NCBI RefSeq assembly: GCF_039614765.1
Contig: NZ_CP154879.1
Span: forward strand, 3,224,001 to 3,288,000
Source: Castellaniella sp. MT123
GTDB lineage: Bacteria > Pseudomonadota > Gammaproteobacteria > Burkholderiales > Burkholderiaceae_B
Direction of reading: 5' to 3'
DNA length: 64,000 nt
Both the position numbers and the translations under genes were made by a program. Position 1 is the stretch's first letter. Each line of letters opens with the position of its first letter. This document shows positions 1 through 7,522 of this stretch, piece by piece. Under the pieces are notes generated by a model. The model was not told the DNA's origin. It made no database searches and worked only from the letters and a program-made list of their open reading frames with translations.

Positions 1-406
1 AGGCGAACATGCCGACGCAACGTTCGATCGTCGCCCTGATGCCCCAGGCCAGGAAACCGGCCAGCAGGGTTTCCGTATCCGAGTGGCCGCGCCAGGGGTG
101 CTCGCCCGCCGGCAACCGGCCGGTTTCTTCCAGTTCCCGCCGCAGATCCAGATGGTTGTAGATTTCGCCATTGAAGGCGATCGTGTAGCGCCCCGTCGGG
201 CAGGCCATGGGCTGGTGTCCGGCCGGCGACAAATCCAGAATCGACAGGCGCCGGTGAGCCAGGCCGATGCCGGCCCGGTCGCTCCAGAGGCCGAAGTCAT
301 CCGGGCCGCGAGAGATGATCGCGTCGGCCATGCGTGTCAGCACCGCGCGGGCGGCATCCTGGTCACGGGCCTGCGTTGCGCCTAAAAACCCTGTAAAACC
401 GCACAT
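1..406 (-). CDS. asnB: Asparagine synthase (glutamine-hydrolysing), N-terminal part, cut by window edge
   Basis: Reading leftward from the ATG at 406, the product begins MCGFTGFLGA, so Cys2 is the expected glutaminase nucleophile exposed after Met removal. The class II amidotransferase signatures follow: SRGPDD, LAHRRLSILD, GHQPM, and FNGEIYNH near residue 80, then a SDTETLLAG block. Only about 135 residues of a family usually 550-650 residues long lie inside the window, so the synthetase domain cannot be judged. AsnB-type enzymes make asparagine from aspartate, ATP and glutamine; many paralogues act in surface-polysaccharide loci, and which kind this is cannot be told from the fragment. It is divergent from the parvulin gene at 501. 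Confidence 0.93.
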   Translation of the reverse strand, partial: MCGFTGFLGATQARDQDAARAVLTRMADAIISRGPDDFGLWSDRAGIGLAHRRLSILDLSPAGHQPMACPTGRYTIAFNGEIYNHLDLRRELEETGRLPAGEHPWRGHSDTETLLAGFLAWGIRATIERCVGMFA

Positions 407-437
407 CAGGGATTCCTCTTGATCTTCAATTTGATAT

Positions 438-452
438 GGAGCAACCTGCTCC
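438..452. promoter_or_regulatory. Small perfect palindrome between asnB and the parvulin gene
   Basis: GGAGCA-ACC-TGCTCC is a perfect six-base inverted repeat in the 94-bp divergent spacer. It lies 49 bp before the parvulin ATG and 32 bp before the asnB ATG, so it could be an operator for either gene or a short leader hairpin. I know of no regulator with this exact site. Confidence 0.3.
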
Positions 453-500
453 CAAAGTTTGAGGAAGCATAATCCCATAAATCGCGCGCCAGGAGCTTGC

Positions 501-1247
501 ATGATCACCGTCAACGACACCACCATCACCGAATCCGAGATCCTGGCCGAGGTGCCGAACCACGAGCAGGACGCCAATCCCCGACTGGCCGCCGGACAGG
601 AACTGGTGCTGCGCGAACTCATTCGCCAGCGCGGTTCGGAACTTGGTTTCAATGACGATGGCCATGAACCCCTGCTGGCATCCGTGCTGGGGCACGACGT
701 GCGTACGCCGCAGGCCGACGAGGCCAGCTGCCGGCGCTATTACGATCAGCATCCCGACGAATTCCGCGAAGGCGACTTGGTGGAGGTCTGGCACGTGCTG
801 TTCCAGGCGACGTCGGGGCTGGACGTGCAGAAACTGCGGTCGCGGGCCAATCTGCACCTGGCGGAACTGCATCGCAAGGGCGTCGGGCATTTTGCCCAGT
901 ACGCGCGGGAATACTCCAACTGCCCTTCGGGGGCGCAGGGCGGATCTCTGGGCGAACTGACCCGGGGCGAGATGGTGCCGGAATTCGAAAAGGCCGTGTT
1001 CGCGATGCCGGCGCATACGCTGGCGGGCGAACTGGTGGAAACCCGGTTCGGCTTCCACATCGTGCGCACGGGGCGCAAGGTCGAGGGCCATGTGTTGCCC
1101 TTCGAGACCGTGCGGGACAAGCTGGCCGCCTGGCTCGAGGAATCCAGCTACCGCCGTGCGGTCCATCAATATCTGCAGCAGCTGGTCGGGGCCGCGCGGA
1201 TCGACGGCATCCCCATGCAGGGCTCGGATTCGCCGCTGGTGCAGTGA
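501..1247 (+). CDS. Peptidylprolyl isomerase, parvulin (PpiC/NifM-like) family
   Basis: The 248-residue product has an all-helical N-terminal region of about 100 residues and then a rotamase domain at about 105-200. It shows the usual VWHVLFQ opening, the GGSLGELTRGEMVPEFEKAV block and the closing FGFHIVRTGRK. This layout is that of NifM/PpiC isomerases, which assist folding of metalloenzymes. No signal peptide is visible, so it should be cytoplasmic. The ATG at 501 is preferred over an earlier in-frame start at 459 because AGGAG lies 6 bases before it. In many Burkholderiales a gene like this follows nar nitrate reductase genes. Here nar genes are not in the window, but NO-response and Moco genes are, so a link to nitrate respiration is inferred. 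Confidence 0.88.
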   Translation: MITVNDTTITESEILAEVPNHEQDANPRLAAGQELVLRELIRQRGSELGFNDDGHEPLLASVLGHDVRTPQADEASCRRYYDQHPDEFREGDLVEVWHVLFQATSGLDVQKLRSRANLHLAELHRKGVGHFAQYAREYSNCPSGAQGGSLGELTRGEMVPEFEKAVFAMPAHTLAGELVETRFGFHIVRTGRKVEGHVLPFETVRDKLAAWLEESSYRRAVHQYLQQLVGAARIDGIPMQGSDSPLVQ

Positions 1248-1281
1248 TCCGGCTGGTGGCGCCAGGCTTTCAGCCTGAGCC

Positions 1282-1737
1282 TCAGGCCTTGACCCTCGCG
1301 CGGGCCTTCGGGCTGGATATTGTGACTTGCGTCGGCATGGATGGCGGCATCACATCGGCCAGGGTGTGCTTGTCCAGATAGTCCATGAAGGCGCGCAGCG
1401 CGCCGGCGATGACCGGCTTCAGCCCGCAGTGTCCGGTCAGGATGCAGTGATTGTCGGCGCCCATGCATTCGACCAGCGCAAGATCGTTTTCCATGTCGCG
1501 GATCAACGCCCCCAGGGGGATGTCGCGCGGTTCGTGCGCCAGTTCCATGCCGCCATGCTTGCCACGCACCGTGCGGATCCAGCCGTGCTGGCCCAGCCGG
1601 TGCGTGATCTTCATCAGGTGCGGCTCTGAAATGCCGTAGAACTGGGCGATTTCGGCGATGGTGCACAGCCGGTCGCGGTGGTCGCTGAGATACATCAGCA
1701 GCCGGACCGCGTAGTCGCTCATGTTGGTCAGGCGCAT
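1282..1737 (-). CDS. nsrR: Rrf2-family nitric-oxide-sensing repressor NsrR
   Basis: The 151-residue product begins MRLTNMSDYAVRLLMYLS, the standard Rrf2 winged-helix opening, followed by a recognition helix (ISEPHLMKITHRL) and a wing (GKHGGMELA). Three cysteines at 91, 98 and 104 (spacing CX6CX5C, in CMGADNHC and GHC) would bind the iron-sulfur cluster. NsrR binds DNA until NO attacks the cluster. It is the last gene of a leftward operon after the globin and nnrS, with 20 bp separating it from nnrS, so it probably controls its own operon through the palindrome at 3497-3519. IscR-like or other Rrf2 roles are less likely given the neighbours. Confidence 0.9.
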   Translation of the reverse strand: MRLTNMSDYAVRLLMYLSDHRDRLCTIAEIAQFYGISEPHLMKITHRLGQHGWIRTVRGKHGGMELAHEPRDIPLGALIRDMENDLALVECMGADNHCILTGHCGLKPVIAGALRAFMDYLDKHTLADVMPPSMPTQVTISSPKARARVKA

Positions 1738-1757
1738 GGCTTGTGTCCGTCCTGAGC

Positions 1758-3074
1758 CTATCGGGCCTGGGCGGGCTGGGCCACCGTCTTTTTGGGCGCC
1801 GCCACGGAGGCGGGTTTGTCCGGGCGGGCGCGGATCAGCATCGGTGCGAAGCGCCACAGGTACAAGCCCAGGCACAGGATCCAGGCAGCCGCCGCCAGAT
1901 GCAGCAGATGCACGCTGATCGCCGAGGGCCACAGCGCCGCCAGCCGCAGGGCGGCAGCCAGCAGCATCAGCCAGTAACTGGCCAGCATGCTGCGATCGAG
2001 CGCCAGCGGGCGTCCCAGGTGACCCAACGCCGTGCGTGTGAGCATCCCGATGATCAGGACGCAGAATCCAGCCATGCCGATCAGGTGGACATGCGTGGCG
2101 CTGCGCGCCAGCACGCCGTGCAGCAGCGCCGGATCGAACAGGTGGCTGATCTGGAAGGCGGCGGCGAGCAGGCCGATGCCGATGAAGGCATAGCCCAGGT
2201 ACAGGATCCACAGCATGGGCTTGCGCAGCACCGCCAGGGGTTGCCAGTACAGCAGTTGCCCCAGGCTGATCAGGCCGGTGATCAGCAGGCTGGCCGCCAT
2301 CACGAGCGGCAGCGGATGCGGGGCGCTGCCCGGCGTCATGGGGATGCCGGTCAGCTGGATCAGCACGCCCGCGATCAGCGCCAGCACGCTGAAGACCATC
2401 TGCACGTGGCCCGATCGGGTCAGCATGGGGATCTTCAGGCCCGGTACCATGCGCATGGAAAAGAAGGGGATGACGCGGCGTGCGATCAGCAGCGCAATGA
2501 CGGCCATGCCGATCAGGCCCAGGTCGAAGCGTTCCATCAACAGGGCGTAGTCGCCCTTCAGGGCCGCCAGCAGGTACAGCAGGTCGGCCAGACCCAGCGC
2601 CAGGATCAGCGCGGGCAGCCCGTAATTGCGCCGGCTGCGGCCTTTGACCATGACCCGCGCCAGCGCGGCGGCGGCGCCCAGGAAGAACAGCAATTCGGCG
2701 GCGGTGGCGATCCAGAATCCGGTGAGGCCGCCCAGCAGGAAACCGACACGGGCAATGCACCAGAGGATGCACAGCGTGCCGAGCGCGCGGCCCTGAAGGG
2801 GATTGAAGCCGGTCCAGGTGGCACTGGCCGTCAGCAGGAAGCCGACCGCGATGGTGATGATGAAGCCCCACAGCATTTCATGGGCATGCCAGGCCACCAG
2901 CGACAGCGGCGCGCCCAGCAGTTGCGGCGCATAGATCCACAGTGCGATCGAAATCACCGCCCAGCCGACGCCCGCCATATACAGCGGGCGAAAGCCCAGC
3001 GCCAGAAATGCCTTCATGGACGGGCGGGCAGGCGTCGCTGAAGGCCGTTCTTCAATATTGAGCAGGCGGGACAT
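1758..3074 (-). CDS. nnrS: NnrS family haem/copper membrane protein, NO stress
   Basis: The 438-residue product is almost entirely hydrophobic, about twelve membrane segments, and shows the NnrS pattern: FRPLYMAG near the start, LVAWHAHEMLWG with conserved histidines, RRVIPFFSMRM, and HVHLIGMAGFCVLIIGMLTRTALGH. NnrS proteins are inner-membrane and relieve nitrosative stress; the chemistry is not settled. The start at 3074 (MSRLLNIEE) overlaps the end of the globin gene by 23 bp, indicating translational coupling. MKAFLALGF at 3017 is the alternative and would give 419 residues. Followed directly by nsrR. Confidence 0.93.
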   Translation of the reverse strand: MSRLLNIEERPSATPARPSMKAFLALGFRPLYMAGVGWAVISIALWIYAPQLLGAPLSLVAWHAHEMLWGFIITIAVGFLLTASATWTGFNPLQGRALGTLCILWCIARVGFLLGGLTGFWIATAAELLFFLGAAAALARVMVKGRSRRNYGLPALILALGLADLLYLLAALKGDYALLMERFDLGLIGMAVIALLIARRVIPFFSMRMVPGLKIPMLTRSGHVQMVFSVLALIAGVLIQLTGIPMTPGSAPHPLPLVMAASLLITGLISLGQLLYWQPLAVLRKPMLWILYLGYAFIGIGLLAAAFQISHLFDPALLHGVLARSATHVHLIGMAGFCVLIIGMLTRTALGHLGRPLALDRSMLASYWLMLLAAALRLAALWPSAISVHLLHLAAAAWILCLGLYLWRFAPMLIRARPDKPASVAAPKKTVAQPAQAR

Positions 3075-3474
3075 GGTGGTCGAATTCCGTGACGGGTTGA
3101 TCGGGTTGATGGCTGATCTGGTAGCCGTACCACAGGCTGCGGGCGATGCGGCGGGCGAAATCCTGCGCCTGCGCGACGAAGGCCGGGTTGTCGAATTCTT
3201 CCAGCGTCTGGCTGAACAGGCCCAGCCAGTGGGTGAACATGGGGCCTTCCAGGCCGGGCAGCGCCACATGGCGCGGCATCGGGGTGCCGCTGTAGGTGCC
3301 GGTGCGCCGCAGCAGGGAAGACCAGAAGCGCACCATGCGTTCCAGGTGTTCGTCCCAGTCGTCGATGTGGGCGTCGAAAATCGGCCCGAGGACTTCATCC
3401 TGGCGCACGCGGCGATAGAAGTGGTGGACGAGTGTGACGATTTCGTCTTCGGTGCAGACCAGGGAGTCGTCCAT
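3052..3474 (-). CDS. Group III truncated haemoglobin
   Basis: The 140-residue product fits the TrHb3 family, which includes Campylobacter Ctb: LVHHFYRRVRQDEVLGPIF near the start, then FWSSLL, MPRH, HWLGLFSQTLEEF and a C-terminal helix with ARRIARSLWYGYQ. These positions supply the distal pocket and the proximal haem-ligand region of the two-over-two fold. Group III globins bind O2 and NO and are generally linked to nitrosative or microaerobic stress. It is the first gene of the operon globin-nnrS-nsrR and has a promoter and NsrR-like operator 23-60 bp upstream. Confidence 0.9.
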   Translation of the reverse strand: MDDSLVCTEDEIVTLVHHFYRRVRQDEVLGPIFDAHIDDWDEHLERMVRFWSSLLRRTGTYSGTPMPRHVALPGLEGPMFTHWLGLFSQTLEEFDNPAFVAQAQDFARRIARSLWYGYQISHQPDQPVTEFDHHVPPAQY

Positions 3475-3496
3475 GCGGGTGCCGGGTTCCGGGTTA

Positions 3497-3519
3497 AAGG
3501 TTCATATTATAGGAATCTT
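3497..3519 (-). promoter_or_regulatory. Probable NsrR operator
   Basis: A 23-bp imperfect palindrome, AAGGTTC-N9-GAATCTT read on the plus strand. It matches about 16 of the 22 fixed positions of the published enterobacterial NsrR consensus (two 11-bp arms AANATGCATTT either side of one base). It covers the -10 box of the globin operon, and nsrR itself is the third gene. Sequence and context support NsrR, but binding is inferred. Confidence 0.65.
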
Positions 3520-3534
3520 CATGGCGGACCGCAA
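3506..3534 (-). promoter_or_regulatory. Sigma-70-type promoter of the globin-nnrS-nsrR operon
   Basis: Reading leftward, TTGCGG (3534-3529) is followed after exactly 17 bases by a perfect TATAAT (3511-3506). Transcription would start near 3499, giving a leader of about 25 nt before the globin ATG at 3474. The -10 box lies inside the NsrR-like palindrome, the geometry expected for repression. Confidence 0.65.
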
Positions 3535-3654
3535 AGGGAGAGGGCGGGACGGCTCGCGCAGCCCCAAAGCTGGCTGCCATGCGGGACCATCGGGTATCAT
3601 CAACGTCTTGTCGGGATTTGCTGGAATCCCTCTGTTCCATCCGTCTGGACCACC

Positions 3655-4695
3655 ATGCCCGATCCTGTTTTCCTGTCTTGTGTCGTGCCCTGCCTGAACG
3701 AGCAGGCCAACCTCGGTATCCTGCTGCCGGAACTGCTGACCAGGCTGGAATCCGAGGTCGGAACGCTGGAGATCATCGTGGTCGATGACGGCAGCACCGA
3801 CGGCACCCCGGATCTGATGCGCCACTGGTGCGGCTTGCGCCCGGAAATCGTCTACCTGCGCCTGTCGCGCAATTTCGGCAAGGAAGCCGCCCTGACCGCC
3901 GGCCTGGAAGCCGCCCGGGGCAACGTCGTCGTCTGCCTGGACGCGGACATGCAGCATCCGCCAGAGATGATCCCCGCCATGCTGGCGCGCTGGCGCGAGG
4001 GTATCCAGATGGTCTACGCGGTGCGTGCGACCCGTCAGGACGAAAGCTGGTTCAAGCGGGTCGGCTCCAAGCTGTTCTATATGCTGATGCGCACGTCCGA
4101 TGGCCGCGGCGTGCCACCCAACGCTGGCGATTTCCGGCTGATGGACCGCCTCGTCGTCGATGCCCTGCTGCGCCTGCCCGAACGCGACCGCTTCATGAAG
4201 GGCCTGTTTGCCTGGGTGGGCTTCGAATCCGAGGCCGTTCCCTATACGCCGCCTCAGCGCTTGCATGGCGTCAGCAGCTTCCGGCCATTGAAACTGCTGC
4301 GTTTCGCGGTGGACGGCCTGACCGCCTTCACCACCTGGCCACTGCGGCTGCTCAGCCTGCTGGGCGCCTGCCTGTCGATGGTCGCGTTTTTCTACGGGCT
4401 GGTGATCATCGTCACCCATCTCCTGTTCGGCGATCCGGTGCAGGGCTGGGCCACGCTGATCACGGTCGTCCTGTTCTTTTCCGGGGTGAACCTGATGTCG
4501 CTGGGCGTCGTGGGCGAATACATCGCGCGGATCTTCACCGAGGTGAAGGGGCGGCCCGTCTATCTGCTGCGCGAACGGCTGGGTGGCGGGGCGGATGCCG
4601 CACCGCAACCGTCGCCAGCGCCCGCCTCCGGGGATGCCGAGCCTTCAGCTTCCATATCGGCCCGCGTCGCGGGCGATCAGGAATCCGCTTCATGA
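3655..4695 (+). CDS. lgmA: Family 2 glycosyltransferase, ArnC/LgmA-like (undecaprenyl-phosphate sugar transferase)
   Basis: The 346-residue product has a GT-A domain (VPCLNEQANL, VVDDGSTDGT near residue 45, CLDADMQHP as the metal-binding DXD region) and two membrane helices near 230-310, the layout of ArnC/GtrB/DPM1 enzymes. These move a sugar from a nucleotide donor onto a polyprenyl phosphate at the inner face of the inner membrane. With the ArnT-, GtrA- and YdjC-like genes that follow, it matches the Bordetella lgm locus, where LgmA is proposed to load GlcNAc onto C55-P; the substrate here is inferred. The C-terminus carries a low-complexity Ala/Pro/Ser tail. Its stop overlaps the next start (ATGA). 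The ATG at 3655 is chosen because it begins the glycosyltransferase fold. Confidence 0.85.
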   Translation: MPDPVFLSCVVPCLNEQANLGILLPELLTRLESEVGTLEIIVVDDGSTDGTPDLMRHWCGLRPEIVYLRLSRNFGKEAALTAGLEAARGNVVVCLDADMQHPPEMIPAMLARWREGIQMVYAVRATRQDESWFKRVGSKLFYMLMRTSDGRGVPPNAGDFRLMDRLVVDALLRLPERDRFMKGLFAWVGFESEAVPYTPPQRLHGVSSFRPLKLLRFAVDGLTAFTTWPLRLLSLLGACLSMVAFFYGLVIIVTHLLFGDPVQGWATLITVVLFFSGVNLMSLGVVGEYIARIFTEVKGRPVYLLRERLGGGADAAPQPSPAPASGDAEPSASISARVAGDQESAS

Positions 4696-6338
4696 AGATC
4701 CGCAATGCCGGCCGCTGGCTGATGAATACCGGAGAGGCCGGCTGGCGCTGTGCGCAGACCCGATCCGCCTGGGGCTGGGTTGCCCTGTGCACCTTTCTGT
4801 GGCTGGCGGCCACCACCTGGATGTATCCGCTGCTGCTGCCCGACGAGGGCCGCTATGTCGGCGTGGCCTGGCATATGCTGGTTTCGGGGGACTACCTGAC
4901 GCCGCGCCTGGACGAGATGCCGTTCTTCCATAAGCCGCCGCTGTTCTACTGGCTGACGGCGGCGTCGCTGGCGGTGTTTGGCGACAATGCCTGGGCCGGA
5001 CGGCTGTGCTCGGTGCTGGCGGCGACCGCCATGGTGACCGTGTTCTACGTCTTCTTGCGGCGCTACGCGCGCATCAGCGCCGCGCGCCGTACCGTCCTGA
5101 TTCTCGCGGTGCAGCCGTTTCTGTTCGGCGCGGCGCATTACGCCAATCTGGACATGCTGGTCGCCGCGCTCATGAGCCTGACCGTGATGGCGGGGGCCGA
5201 TGCGGTCTTTCGCCGCGAACAGCAGCGGCCGGACCATGCCGCGCTGCTGGCGATGTACGCGCTGGCCGCCGCCGGATTCATGGCCAAGGGCCTGATCGGG
5301 GTGGTGTTGCCGGGCGGCGTGCTGTTCTTCTGGCTGCTGGGGCGGCGGCGCTATCGGGCCATCGGGCGTCTGCTATGGTGGCCGGGCATCCTGCTGTTTG
5401 CCGTCCTGATCCTGCCCTGGATGTGGGCGATGCAGGCCCGCTACCCCGGGTTCTTCGACTATTACATTATTTATCAGCACTTCGAGCGCTTCCTCGAAAA
5501 GGGCTTCAACAACCCCCATCCGTTCTGGTTTTACGTGCCGGTGGTGCTGGGCCTGACCCTGCCCTGGTCGATCCAGCTCTGGCGCTGGCTGTACCTGCAC
5601 GGTCCCCTGCAGACCGCCTTCGTGCCGCCCGCCCGGCGGATGGAGCAGGTGGATCGCCGCGTGCTGCGCGGCCTGATGCTGTCCTGGCTGGCGGTGGTCC
5701 TGGTGTTCTTTTCCATCCCGGCCTCCAAGCTCGTGGGCTACGTCATTGCCGTATTGCCGCCCCTGGCCTGGTTCATCCAGGAAACCTTCGAACAGCGCCA
5801 GGAAGAAACCGCGCCGGGTGTCACCCGCAGCCTGGTGCGCCATGCCCTGATCGCCGTGGCGATCTGCGGGGTGGCCGTGGTGGCGCTGCTGGTGTTCCCG
5901 CAGCGCACGTCGAAGCCGCTCGCCCAGATGCTGGCGCAGTCCGCCGCGCCGGGCGACCGGCTGGTGATGTTCAATCAGTTCGCGTACGACGTGCCGATGT
6001 ACGCGGGCTGGAAAGGCCCGGTCGTCGTGGTCACGAACTGGGATGATCCGGGGCTGATGCAGGGTGATGACTGGCGCCGCGAACTGGCCGATGCTGCGCG
6101 TTTTGCCCCCGACATCGGGACGGAAGTCCTGTGGCTGCCGCAGCGCCTGCAGACGTCGCTCTGCGACCCGGCGCATCCCGCGACCTGGCTGATGGCCTGG
6201 CTGGACGAGGCCGATCGTCTGCCGGCGCTGGCCGGCCGCGCGCCCGATGCGCAGTCACGCAAGATGGGCTTGTGGCGGATTCCTGCGGGTGAACGCGTCA
6301 GTGGCTGTGGCGAAACGCCCAGTAGCGCCCCAGAATGA
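4692..6338 (+). CDS. lgmB: ArnT/LgmB-like lipid A glycosyltransferase (GT39/PMT superfamily)
   Basis: The 548-residue product is a polytopic membrane protein with the PMT/ArnT opening: a first helix, then LLPDEGRYVGVAWHML with the catalytic-type acidic residue, and FFHKPPLFYWLTA. About ten more helices follow, and a periplasmic C-terminal part of about 130 residues. ArnT enzymes transfer an amino sugar from undecaprenyl phosphate to a lipid A phosphate in the periplasm; in Bordetella, LgmB adds glucosamine and raises resistance to cationic peptides. Coupled to the GT2 gene by ATGA. Its last 41 bp overlap the 3' end of the convergent GtrA gene. Confidence 0.87.
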   Translation: MKIRNAGRWLMNTGEAGWRCAQTRSAWGWVALCTFLWLAATTWMYPLLLPDEGRYVGVAWHMLVSGDYLTPRLDEMPFFHKPPLFYWLTAASLAVFGDNAWAGRLCSVLAATAMVTVFYVFLRRYARISAARRTVLILAVQPFLFGAAHYANLDMLVAALMSLTVMAGADAVFRREQQRPDHAALLAMYALAAAGFMAKGLIGVVLPGGVLFFWLLGRRRYRAIGRLLWWPGILLFAVLILPWMWAMQARYPGFFDYYIIYQHFERFLEKGFNNPHPFWFYVPVVLGLTLPWSIQLWRWLYLHGPLQTAFVPPARRMEQVDRRVLRGLMLSWLAVVLVFFSIPASKLVGYVIAVLPPLAWFIQETFEQRQEETAPGVTRSLVRHALIAVAICGVAVVALLVFPQRTSKPLAQMLAQSAAPGDRLVMFNQFAYDVPMYAGWKGPVVVVTNWDDPGLMQGDDWRRELADAARFAPDIGTEVLWLPQRLQTSLCDPAHPATWLMAWLDEADRLPALAGRAPDAQSRKMGLWRIPAGERVSGCGETPSSAPE

Positions 6339-6690
6339 AGGTCATGCCGGCGATGCCGATCAGGACCAGGGCCAGCAGCACGTCGTAGCGGATGGCCGTC
6401 AGCCGCAGCAGGGTGGCGTAGGCCGCTTCGTTGATGGCGAACCCCAGCGCCGACACCATGAAGAATCGTCCCGCCGCGCGCGCCAGCGGGGCCTGCTGAT
6501 GGCGGAAGGTCAGCCGGTAATGGCCGGTGAACGACACCCCGAAGGCCACCAGCCAGCCGACGATGTTGGCCAGCAGCGGCGCCAGCCCGGCCAAGGCCAC
6601 GCAGGCGACCGCGATGGCCCAGTGCGTGGCGGCGGCGGCACATCCTACAATGACGAACCAGCCGATCTGGGTGATGAATTTTTTGAACAT
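6298..6690 (-). CDS. lgmD: GtrA-family small membrane protein, putative lipid-linked sugar flippase (LgmD-like)
   Basis: The 130-residue product starts MFKKFITQIGWFVIVGC and has four predicted membrane helices with the GtrA pattern (ANIVGWLVAFGVSFTGHYRLTFRH). GtrA proteins are proposed to flip polyprenyl-phosphate-linked sugars to the periplasm. It is encoded against its neighbours: convergent with lgmB (41-bp overlap) and head-to-head with the deacetylase gene, the two start codons sharing the palindrome CATG at 6688-6691. Its leader therefore lies inside the deacetylase coding sequence, and vice versa. An upstream in-frame ATG at 6720 is possible but is not needed for the fold. Confidence 0.8.
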   Translation of the reverse strand: MFKKFITQIGWFVIVGCAAAATHWAIAVACVALAGLAPLLANIVGWLVAFGVSFTGHYRLTFRHQQAPLARAAGRFFMVSALGFAINEAAYATLLRLTAIRYDVLLALVLIGIAGMTFILGRYWAFRHSH

Positions 6691-7522
6691 GAGTCCTGAA
6701 CGCCCAAAATACCGCCGCATTGTAGTGTGCGCCGACGACTTCGGGATGAACGCCGCCGTGGACGCCGGCATCCTCAGCCTGGCTACGCTGGGCCGCCTGT
6801 CGGCGACCAGCCTGCTGGTGGACGGCCCGACGGCATCCCGGAACGTGCCTGCGCTGCTGGATACGCCCCTGCAGGTCGGTCTGCATCTGAACCTGACGGA
6901 ATCTTTTGGCCAGCCCGGCTTGTGCCTGCCGCTGCGCCAGCTGATCCAGGCCGCCTATCTGCGCCGTCTGCCGATGGCACAGGTGCGCGAGGGCGTGCAC
7001 CGCCAGCTGGACCGCTTCCGGGTTTTGACGGGCCGCGGGCCGGATTATGTGGACGGTCATCAGCACGTCCATCAGCTGCCGGGCGTGCGCGATGCGCTGC
7101 TGCAGGCCCTGGATGCGGATGGTGATGCCCGTCCCTGGATCCGCGACACGGGCCGCCCCCGGATGGCAGGTCTGCCCGGTGGCCTGCGCTTCAAGGCCGG
7201 CGTGATCGCCATTCTGGGGGCCGCCGGCCTGCGGCGTCGCGCGCGGACAGGGGGCTACCGGCAGAATCCCGGTTTTCTGGGCGTGTATGATTTCAAGGGT
7301 GGCATTCCGGCGTATGAGACCTGGATGTCGCGCTGGCTGACGGCGTGCCAGGATGGCGACGTGCTGATGTGCCATCCGGCGCTGGGCCACGAACCCACCG
7401 ACGCGCTGTCGTCCCAGCGCCAGGCGGAATATGCCGTGCTGGCCGGCGCGCGAATGGGGCGCTGGCTGACCGAATACCATCTGACGATCGCGGGGGCCGA
7501 TCCCCGCAAGGAGTCCACATGA
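6689..7522 (+). CDS. lgmC: ChbG/HpnK (YdjC) family carbohydrate deacetylase, LgmC-like
   Basis: The 277-residue product shows the YdjC metal-site motifs in order: VVCADDFGMN with paired aspartates near residue 14, GLHLNLTE, VDGHQHVHQLPG, and a late MCHPALG. These enzymes remove N-acetyl groups from amino sugars. In the Bordetella model LgmC deacetylates lipid-linked GlcNAc before LgmB transfers GlcN to lipid A, which fits the neighbouring ArnC-, ArnT- and GtrA-like genes. HpnK (hopanoid) and ChbG (chitooligosaccharide) are family alternatives, but no hopanoid or chitobiose genes are nearby. The start at 6689 (MSPERPKYRR) is the last one before the conserved core. ATGA overlap with the next gene. 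Confidence 0.83.
   Translation: MSPERPKYRRIVVCADDFGMNAAVDAGILSLATLGRLSATSLLVDGPTASRNVPALLDTPLQVGLHLNLTESFGQPGLCLPLRQLIQAAYLRRLPMAQVREGVHRQLDRFRVLTGRGPDYVDGHQHVHQLPGVRDALLQALDADGDARPWIRDTGRPRMAGLPGGLRFKAGVIAILGAAGLRRRARTGGYRQNPGFLGVYDFKGGIPAYETWMSRWLTACQDGDVLMCHPALGHEPTDALSSQRQAEYAVLAGARMGRWLTEYHLTIAGADPRKEST

Noticed and set aside
421-440. FNR-box-like TTGAT near the asnB/parvulin spacer
   Set aside because: TTGATCTTCAATTT lacks a proper ATCAA second half at the right spacing.
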